Below are positions 52,016 through 62,000 of a stretch of 64,000 nt of DNA, one piece after another. The number at the start of each line of letters is the position of its first letter. Positions within the stretch are counted from its first letter, which is position 1. Source of the stretch: Sinotaia quadrata (lineage: Eukaryota > Mollusca > Gastropoda > Architaenioglossa > Viviparidae); assembly GCA_028829895.1 (NCBI GenBank), contig CM054179.1, positions 40,810,617-40,874,616 on the forward strand. The letters are read 5' to 3'. A program made the position numbers and the translations under genes. Below the pieces are notes generated by a model. That model did no database searches and was not told where the DNA came from. It saw only the letters and a program-made list of their open reading frames with translations.

Positions 52016-52230
52016 TACCAGTCCTCACGCGACTACCATTTTGAGAAACATTGGTCTAGAGTCTAGACTCTAGACATTAGCTTAGTTATTTTGACTTGTG
52101 CTCTGTTCTCTCATTTTCGCTTCCAGTGCGGCATAATCATCTGCATAGCCATTATAACTTCCTGATATTACCATTATGTTTCCATGCGTTCATTGCGAGC
52201 AAATGTTCGACTGACTTACAATGAATCATC

Positions 52231-52538
52231 TCATAGACTTAAATGACAAAGAATCAAAGAGAGCAGCAGCATGAGAGGGAAGGCCTTTGGACCGGTCTTT
52301 GGACGGGTATATCTTACCCTTCTTTCCTGGCTGCGGCCGTCTGGACAGATGTACACCACCGGGATTTCCTCCTTGTCGTCGGGCTCGCAGCAAGTTGAGG
52401 ATGAGCCGCTTCGACACAAGCGGTCGGTGCAGACAGCGACGGCAACATCATGGGCCACGCACTCGCTGTTCTCGGGTAGCTGAAGGTCGCGACGTTCTTT
52501 AAGGGGTGGAACATCGCAAAATTTCTTGGGATTCACAT
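52231..52538 (-). CDS. Module exon 9: cysteine-rich C-terminus
   Basis: The acceptor is CTGTGCAG|ATGTGAATC. It encodes KKFCDVPPLKERRDLQLPEN, SECVAHDVAVAVCTDRLCRS and TCCEPDDKEEIPVVYICPDG. The CC-x-P ... VVYxCPDG pattern is reminiscent of cystine-knot C-termini but incomplete. Read straight on it gives a hydrophobic tail (AFPLMLLLSLILCHLSL) and stop, which looks like a GPI-attachment signal. However, a near-consensus donor (AGAAGG|GTAAGAT) sits at 52318, so the exon may end there in some or all transcripts and another exon may follow. Confidence 0.65.
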
Positions 52539-52998
52539 CTGCACAGGAAGAATTACAAGTGAGAAGGAGATCATGTGCATGAAATTTTTTTTTCTTCTTC
52601 TTGTGAATTTAATTATAAATTTTAATAAAATTTTGTTATTTTGAAAATGCAAATGATCTCTGGCTAACACAAAATTCATGTTGCTCCTCATCATTCACTC
52701 ATACACACATAAACATATGGATGGATGGATGGACGGACGGACCTGGAAGGGTGTGTGGATGGATAGGCAGACACAGAAATAGACAGATAAACAAACAGAT
52801 CAGTGGTTCCCAACCAGGTGTCTGGATGACATGGCGACCGCCGAGGTATTTATGTGTGATCGCAAAAAAACTGTAAAAAGTAGTGAGAAGAATGCTATTT
52901 CATCCAACCTTTCATCTCTTCAGCAATTCCCAAGTATAAAGAAAATTGTATGTAATAGTGATTTGAATCCCTCACTACTGGGTTATCCACATTCAAAC

Positions 52999-53070
<72 letters not shown>

Positions 53071-56000
53071 CTATCTATCTATATATCTATCAATCTATAT
53101 ATCCCTTAGCCTTGCCGGTCGTTGGGGCACCACTGATGACTTGACAACCATCTTCCTCCATTCCATTCTGTTCTCTGCTAATCTTATTGTATTGCTCAGC
53201 TTCAGTCCTGTCCTCACTGAGAAGTTATCCTCCCATCATTTTCTCTGTCTTCCTCTCCTTCGCCTTCCTTTTACAGTACCTTGCATGATTGTCTTGGCAA
53301 GCCCTGTTGATCGTGTGACATGCCTATACCATTTCATTTGGCATTTATTTCACAATGGCCTTGAGCTCTTCATATGACCCAATGGCTTATCTAATTCTGT
53401 TTCTCACTTCGTCATTCGTGACATGATCTCTATACGAAATGCCAAGCAACCTTCGAAAGCATCTCCTTTCAGTAGCTTGTATCCTCAATGTGTCTGCGTC
53501 AGTGTTCTCTGCACTATTAAGTAACAGTAGTGCAAATTTTCCTCCTATCTTTGGTTGGAAATGTTCTGAGACCTCTCGGTCTTTTAACTTGTCAAGGTTG
53601 AACTTGATTCTTGTGGGGCAATGTTTGTTAACTTTCTTCATATGTAGTCGGAGGGTCATCATCACTAAGTCAAGGTCACTTCTAATGTCTGCTCCTGGGA
53701 AGTTTCTTGTCTTGGCAATATTTATACTGGTATGGAAAAGCCTTTTCACTATGGTTATGGTGTTCTCCATTCGGGCTATGCCACCAATGTTCCCTCTAAG
53801 GTGCGCGGCTGCACGGCCACGCAGCTCATTAGAAAATGCTGTGCAGCAGTTTCAAAATTCCGTGCACAAGTTTTTGTAGCAAGTGCAAGCAACTGCCAGT
53901 TCTGCACACACTGGAAAAAGTTCCGCGCACAAAGGAAAAAGTTTCGTGCACACAGGTAAAATATTAGAGGGAACATTGTATGCCACGTTCATCTTCTGGA
54001 TGCTTTGTGTGAACCAAACGTGTTCATCACTTTCAGATGATTAGAGTTGGCAAATTCCAGTAGTCTTAATACTTTGTCTTTTGTCTTTGTATTGCAGTAG
54101 CGTCCACATATGCCTTTCCAGTGCTCAACAGCATCCTCTCCTGTTTTGGTATTCCAGTCTCCTAGCACCACAAGAATGTCTGGTCCAGGACCTTTTGCAG
54201 TTGGTCGTAGAAGTCTTCTATTTCTTCATCATCATGATCTGTAGTAGGAGCGTAAGCTTGCACAATGGTGATATTGAGTAAGGTTGCCCTCAAGCATATA
54301 GTGATAGGACCGCTGGAGGCTGGCCGAAAACTCATGACTGTTCACGATGTCTTTGTGGACGAGAAATCCAATCCATGTTCATGTTTATCATCTCTGCCAG
54401 AGTAGTATAGTTTATGGCCATCCTGCAATGATGTTTTCCCAAGGTTCTTCCATCGTACTTCGCACAGTCCCAGGATGGTCCAGTGGTATTTGCTCATTTC
54501 ATGTGTCAGTTCCTCTACCTTTCCAGGCGTTCTTAATGTTATGATGTTCCATGTACCAATGCTAATGTTGTTTCTGGAACGGAGTTTTGATTGGGCAGTG
54601 GGTAGATGTTCATAGCTGTACGGGATATAGATGAATCCACCCTCCACAAGTCCCCTGCTGCCTTGTAGGTTAGGTTTTGGATAATCAAAAGCTAGGGTGC
54701 TGACACGGTACCTGATTGAGCGTATGAACTTCCTCGCTGAGGTCACCACCCAGGATTAGTCTCTAAAAACGACACTGGTGAGGATAGTGATAATACCACT
54801 GATGAAGACTGGGGGAACAAGACAATGAACAGATAACGTCTGTAATGAGGAATTGATAATGATAATGATAATTGATAACAAAAATTTGCAGTTATACATA
54901 TAGATATATTTACTAAAGATCAATATATTCCATTGATTTGCATTATCAGCAGCATGAGTACATGACTGGTCTTGGTTAGATTTCATTCTGTCACACCCAC
55001 TGCCTATCTCGGGTTCTCAGAAAAACATTAAAATCTTGTCTTGGTCCGCAACGTCACCACAATAGCTTCAACAACATTAACTACTTGCATATAATTTCCA
55101 ATTGTGTCACCTTCTGGTTGACAGTCGCCAAAGTAGACGACGAGGGGCTCGCGGTGCAGACGACAGGCAGTGACGTTCAGCATGCATTCACTGGAGTAAG
55201 TACGTGGAGTGTCCTCCCCTACTTTACCGCAGATTTTGTTTTCCACTGTGCAAATGTCTGGTCCGGGACAGCTAACAACCGGGGCAGCTGTAGTTCTTTG
55301 ATCTAAAATGAAAATATTTTAACTATTACGTTGTTAAATCATAATTCAACTTGTATTTTCGTTTGATGAATTCTTTAAAACTGGAAATTCAAGCTGTTAA
55401 TTATGTGCTTGTATCGGGTAATTAGGTTAATGAAAACTAGAATTGCATCGTCATATTGCTATATGTATTTATATTCGGTTAATGTATGATTTTAAATTTG
55501 AACCGTCAAATTACAATGTGGGCTCTTGGAAAAGCTAGAATTTTATCTCTCAAAATATAATGTGGATTCATGGAAAAGCTGGGATTTGAACTGTCAAACT
55601 ACAATGGGGGTTCTTGTAAAATCTGGAATTTGAACTGCCAAACTACATTAAGGGTTCGTGTAAAAACTGGAATTTGAACTGTTAAACTACAATTAACTCT
55701 AATCAAATAAACTATCATTTGTAACATTTTTCTACTTCAAGAGACTGAAGCTCTTCTTCCTTCTAAGGCCTCGCAAATAAATTACATGTTATAACAGATA
55801 TAATTACTTCAATAATGATTTTCTGTTCTTCAAAATAAAACCAGGATACATTTATGAAATAAAAAGACGGGTTGTTGTTGTTTTTACCAACTATATCTGG
55901 TTGAGAGCGCTAACAGATATAGGGGAAATTAGAAGACAAAAATGAGTCTGGTATGGGGCTGGGAGAGTGGGTGTGGACTTACTGTTGTCGTTTTCGGGTG

Positions 56001-59000
56001 GTTCCAGACAGGCGATGACGCATGGACTCTCTTGCTGTAGTTCGGTTGGAAGGGCTTGACGAGGAGCCAACTGTTCGCCAGATTTCACTTCTCGACTGCG
56101 GTACACCGAGCCACTGCCACACCCTCGCGCCATGTTCTGCTCCAGGAGAACGCAAGAGGACCAGGGAGACCACTCGTCAAAGGCCAGAGGCTCTGGGAGA
56201 CAAACAGGAAGTGGGAGATTGGAATTTCTGTTGTTCGAGATGAAGGGCTTTTTTTGGTATGGAATTTTTTACGTTGCTTTGTTTGGAGTCAATGTGTTTC
56301 TTTCTTTTATGTTTCTTGAATGTCTTTGCGTATAATATAGAATTATATACTGGTACAGGAAACCTGGATTACATACTGGTATAGGAAACCATCCTGGATT
56401 ATTCGGCCGTTGCTATATAATTAATTTTTAACAAGTGTTTTACTTAAAAGCTCTCAAACCGTACACATGTGTATATGCTAATTTTGTTGCTCGTGTTGTT
56501 TGTGTTTGGATCTTTTGTTTGTTTGTTCGCTATTTTATTTCTGATTTTCACATATTTGTTCTATTGTACTTTTTATTAATAAAATGAAAATGTGCAAATA
56601 TTTATTAGAATCAACGTCATTTAATGTTTAAAACAATTAAATTCAACACTCGTGAAGCGTGTAAAATGAAAAGTGTGCATTTTTTAAAGGAGTATTTACG
56701 TCATTTTAATGTCCAAACGTGTTCAATTTAAACTTGAACCAGTGAGATGAAATCAATTAACAGTGAAAAGAAGCATCAATGAGTACTAGTTTTTTCGGCA
56801 ATTTCAGTTTCAATGAGACGAAATGACTGAAAATTCTCTTTAATGTAAGAAAGTAGAAACTGCTTACGGAGTATTAAAACAAAAGAATTGATTTTACCGA
56901 GCGTGGTGATAATTGGTGGTAGAGTGGTGGTGGTAGCCGAAGTAGGACATGGGCCAGGTTGTGCCTGGATGCTGGACGGGGGTAAAAACTTGTTTGGTCC
57001 GCCGGCCTGGATACACAAGCTCACGAGCATGTTGCAGTACGTCGGGTAGGTCTTGGGTTTACTGCTGCTGCTCGGTCCGCACACTTCACCTGCAATACAG
57101 ACACATTGCTGTCGATATATCATTTCACTGCAATGCAGACACATTAGTGTCGATATATCACTTCACCTGCAACTATTTTGAAAGACGGGTGATATAAATA
57201 TATATATAGAGAGAGAGAGAGACCACGCGCACATGGAATATATATAGACATACCACTTCTAATAACGTAACAAAAATTAATGAGTTTGCATAAATTACAT
57301 ACTGTTGAAAAGCAAACACACACATATGGGTAGAAAAACAAACACATATATAAATTAATGAGTTTGTATAAATTACACACTGTTGAAAAAGAAACACATT
57401 AGTGTCGAAAAGACACAGTAAATGGCGCACACTGGGAGAAGTTAGAACAGTTAAGCTTTGTGATGTCAAAGTTATACTGGCAGTGAGAGCTTCTAAACTA
57501 ACAATTGTATTTCTCTTCAAATGCCGACAGATCTCTGAAATTTCTCCACCAGTACAGACAGTCTTACCTTGCATAGAAGGAGGTAGAGGAGGCATATTCT
57601 TGCAGGCGTTGCTGGGTGTGCACTCTTTACTTGATGGCTGTGTTTGTGGTTCTGGCGTATTTGCTGGCGCGGGTGGAAACGCTGTTCGGAAGTTATAGAA
57701 ATGAGTATAAGAAAACTGTTTTATGTGACAATTAATTCTTTGGCTTGGCACCGAAGGGGTTGTTGAGCAAATAACTATAGACTACTTTGGATCATAATTT
57801 GTTTTAACTATTTAGTACGAAATGTTCCGACTAGGTCGTGTGAAAATTGTGCACAAGACCGAATAAACGATTTCTCTTATGCTAATGATCAGTGTAAACT
57901 AGATCGTATGAAATGTATCTGACAGAGATTATGAAATGTATATACTAATTGTTTTTAGTGGCGTCAACGGGTACCCAATGTGCTAATACGTGTAAAATTG
58001 AAAACGGGTACCCATAGTAATGCGGCCATTATGTCTATACACGATTTAGCACACTCCCCTTCCGGTCACACTCGCATCCCGCCTGCTAAATCGTGCTGAA
58101 CCTAGATCTAATTATTTACGACATAGATCACCAATCACCATAGCTCGCGCCCTTTCTTTTTGCTTATGGTTGTTGTGCTCGTTAACAAGTGTAGCATGTT
58201 ACTGATGTTAATAAGACTTCTTCAGTAAACAAACTTTGTAGTTGTTGTGCTCGTTAACAAGTGTAGCATATTATTGATGTTAATAAGACTTCAGTAAACA
58301 AACTTGTCAATAAATTAAATAATAACATAATATTTTTAATATGGGGAAGACATCGTGTGTGTGGAGTCACGCCAAGCGATTGGATAGTGACATAATGAAA
58401 TACAATCTGTGCGATGAAATTCAATCCGCGAAGGGCGATTGAACTTGATGCCCTATTTAAATGCGTTATTGTTGATGACATTATTTTTAGTTTTAGTTTA
58501 ATTTAGTTTAGGTAATGATTATTAATATTGAAAATAAAAGTGTGCGTTGTACATATAAAGATCATAACTAACAGTAAGTAACTAGATGCATACCTTTGGC
58601 TACTGTGTGAAATAGGGCGTTCATGTAATGATTGATAATATTAAAAATAAAAGTTTGCGTTGTACATATAAAATAGTAAGTCACTAGATGCATACCTTTG
58701 GCTACTGTGTGAAATAGAGCGCATGCTTAATGGTTAAGTAGCTTTGTGTAGAGATCGCGAGTTGCGATGGAGATTATGCTAATTTTCGAACGTGTACCCG
58801 GTACCCGTTCAAAAGAGGTAGTCGGGCAGCATTTTAGAAAAAAATTGACAGCCCTAATTGTAATGATACGTGTATATTAGTTTGTTTGGACGTGTCTGAA
58901 GTGTGCATATAGAGCCTATCAAATGTGTGTACTGTATTGTAATGACACGTGTATATTAGTTTGTTTGGACGTGTCTGAAGTGTGCAAATAGAGCCTATCA

Positions 59001-62000
59001 AATGTGTGTACTGTATTGTAATGACACGTGTATATTAGTTTGTTTGGACGTTGTCTACTAGATCCTATGAAATGTTTTTCTGCATCGTTTATGAAATGCG
59101 ATTGTAGATCATATTAAGTGTATATAGTATTTCGCAAAAAATGTGTGAGTGGACCTTATATGAAACATGTATACGTGATCGAAAGAATATGCCTACTAGA
59201 TCGTATAAATTGTATATATTTCACTATGCATTACGTATATACGAGAATATCTAAGTTCTGTAGTCTTCACCGTAAAATTTACTTCAAGCGTGACAGCTAG
59301 ATCGTATAAAATGTGTTTACGAGATCATATAAAATGTATGTAAGAGACAGATTAAAATGTTAATACATCGTAAAATGTTTATAGTAGATTGCATGAAACC
59401 TATCTACTATATCGTACACAATGTGTCTAGTAAATTGTATAAAATTAGCTTCAAACGAGATTGCATGAAACCTATATACTATATCGTACACAATGTGTCT
59501 AGTAAATTGTATAAAATTAGCTTCAAACGAGATTTCATGAAACCTATATACTATATCGTACACAATGTGTCTAGTAAATTGTATAAAATTAGCTTCAAAC
59601 GAGATTTCATGAAACCTATATACTATATCGTACACAATGTGTCTAGTAAATTGTATAAAATTAGCTTCAAACGAGATTTCATGAAACCTATCTACTATAT
59701 CGTACACAATGTGTCTAGTAAATTGTATAAAATTAGCGTCAAACGAGATGCCATGAAATGTACTCGACTGAAATAAACATGCCAGTCTTTTTCTAGTTTA
59801 ATATCATCACATACTATACAATAATTGTATTTCTTTCTTTCCTTCCTTCGTCTCCTTTCTTTAGATTCTGTTTTCTTACCTTTACCAGGTGGGATTGTTG
59901 GCACGCCTGGTGGACATTTTCCAGGAGTCCAGTTGGCTGGGTCAGGATTTTCTCTGCGGAGGCAAAATTCTTCATAGGCAAAACGGAACTCGGCGTAATT
60001 CTTGTACAGGCCATCTCTGCTGTAGCAGCCGTTGGCCGGACCATCAGTCGGATTGATGCAAAGGCTAAGCGGGCATGAAGCGCAACAGGGAGCGTTCTTG
60101 GGCAAGACGGGCACACCTGAGCAACGAAACAGCTCTGTCACGTGTTACGTCATTTTGGTGACTTTGACACGAGGGTCACAAATTCCTTTTGGGTTTTAGT
60201 CATAAAGCATTATTGTACACCGTCTTTAGTCGAAGAAGCGGTAATAACAGCAACAAAGGTAGATGTGTCGAGCAACGCTATTAAGATTTGCTGGTAACAT
60301 TTAAGGATTACTGTATTATGAGTGGGTAGCTTTATTGTACTAATGGCTTATAGTAATAAAAGAAAAAACTGCTGAAGTAATAATCCGGCCTTAGTTGTAG
60401 CACTACTTGTAGTTTGACGATGTATGACGTCACTGGGTTTGTCATAATGTACGCATAATGTTTAGTGATGAGTTGAACAAGTCCGGGTTTACGTTCTAAA
60501 AATATTACCGAAAAATTATTCTTAGGAAAAAAAAAATTTTCCCAACGTGGATTTAAACTGTTATATTTACTGTGGTTGAAGTGAGAAGTTAATTACTGCA
60601 CCTATAAATAATATCTAAATACAGGCAAACTGGGTTTGTCGGCTATACATTAGTGAGAACTTTGCTACTAAACCTATAAATAATATGTAAATACAGGCAA
60701 ATTAGGTTTGTCGGCGCAACAGTAGTGAGAACATTATTATTGCATGATAAATAATATCTCAATAGAGGCAAATTGGTTAATCGTCTCAAGTGTAGTGAAA
60801 ATTTTATTTTACTGGACATGATAATATCTAACTACAAGCAAACAGCGTTTATCGACTCAGCCTTGAAATTTCATGACACTAATACTGATGAAATTTCACG
60901 TCACTAATACTGATGACATTTCATGTCACTAATACTGATGACATTTCATGTCACTAATACTGATGAAATTGCAATGATGCTTACGAATCTTTTTTAATGA
61001 AAACGTTTCAAACATAGTGTTATTGAACAGCACTTTCAGCAGTTTTAGGAGTTTACGTCATGTTTCAGAAACTGACAGTTCTTCGCACTGGAAACAAATA
61101 ATTCCATGCATCGCAGTTTTTCAGTTCATAGTAACGCGTGAAATGAAATGAAATGTAAACGTTAACTGAAAATATTAGTATATGAAGATATTCTCATTTC
61201 ACTGGTGTTCCGAAATTAAATTTACCGTGTTTTACGCTAATTTCATTAAAATGATATCACCTACAATTATCAACCTAGTTCCTGTACAATATCACGTACA
61301 GTTATCAACCCAGTCCCTATGATAATGAGATCACCTACAATTATCAACCAGTTCCTATGATAATGAGATCACCTACAATTATCAAGCCAGTACCTATAAC
61401 AATGAAATCATCTACAATTATCAAATCAGTTTTCATGACAATGATTTCACGTACAATTATCAACCAACCCAGTTTCCAGAACAATAATATCACCTACAAT
61501 TATCAACCCAGTTCCTATACAATATCACCTACAATTATCAACCCAGTTTCCAGGACAATGATATCACCTACAAATACAGCTTGACCTAAGTCGCTCCATC
61601 AATGAGACTGAGATGTAACTTATTTTTCTCCATCCAGGCAACAAGAAATGCGTCATCACTTACGTTGTTTGTTTCTTTCGCATTTTCCTGCGACGGTGTC
61701 ATAACCGGCACAGCACTGGCACGAGTATTTTCCGATGAAATTGACGCATGCGCGACCTTCACCAGCGCAGGTTGTCGGATCCCGACATTCATTAATGTCT
61801 GGTGAGGAAAAGACAAGCCGTCCAAATGTTAGTCGATGGCAACATCAATCTTCAAGCATTGTAATGCGAAAGTTAGCGAATACATGTTTACTGTTTAATG
61901 TAATAGATAATAATGTTTCAGAATCGAAGCGCCTTTGACGCACTTAAAACAAAGGGGAGAGAATCGTGTGTACTTTGGTGAGGATGTTGGCGCTCATACA

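Larger units (their letters stand above)
57955..58855. mobile_element. Possible hAT-like element with GGGTACCC sub-ends
   Basis: The left end AGTGGCGTCAACGGGTACCC resembles the complement of the right end TTGACAGCCCT, a TAGGGCTGTCAA-type hAT terminus. The flanking octamers AATTGTTT and AATTGTAA agree at six of eight positions. GGTACC words recur near both ends. Inside are a perfect 12-bp hairpin and two tandem duplications but no transposase. The borders need an alignment to confirm. Confidence 0.4.

Noticed and set aside
52801..52820. A complete hAT element beginning CAGTGGTTCCCAACC
   Set aside because: Only one terminus is visible; no inverted partner or target duplication.
54336..54760. 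Host gene for a craniofacial-development-protein-2-like product
   Set aside because: The match is to the LINE endonuclease from which such annotations derive; the copy is broken and has a LINE C-terminus and tail.
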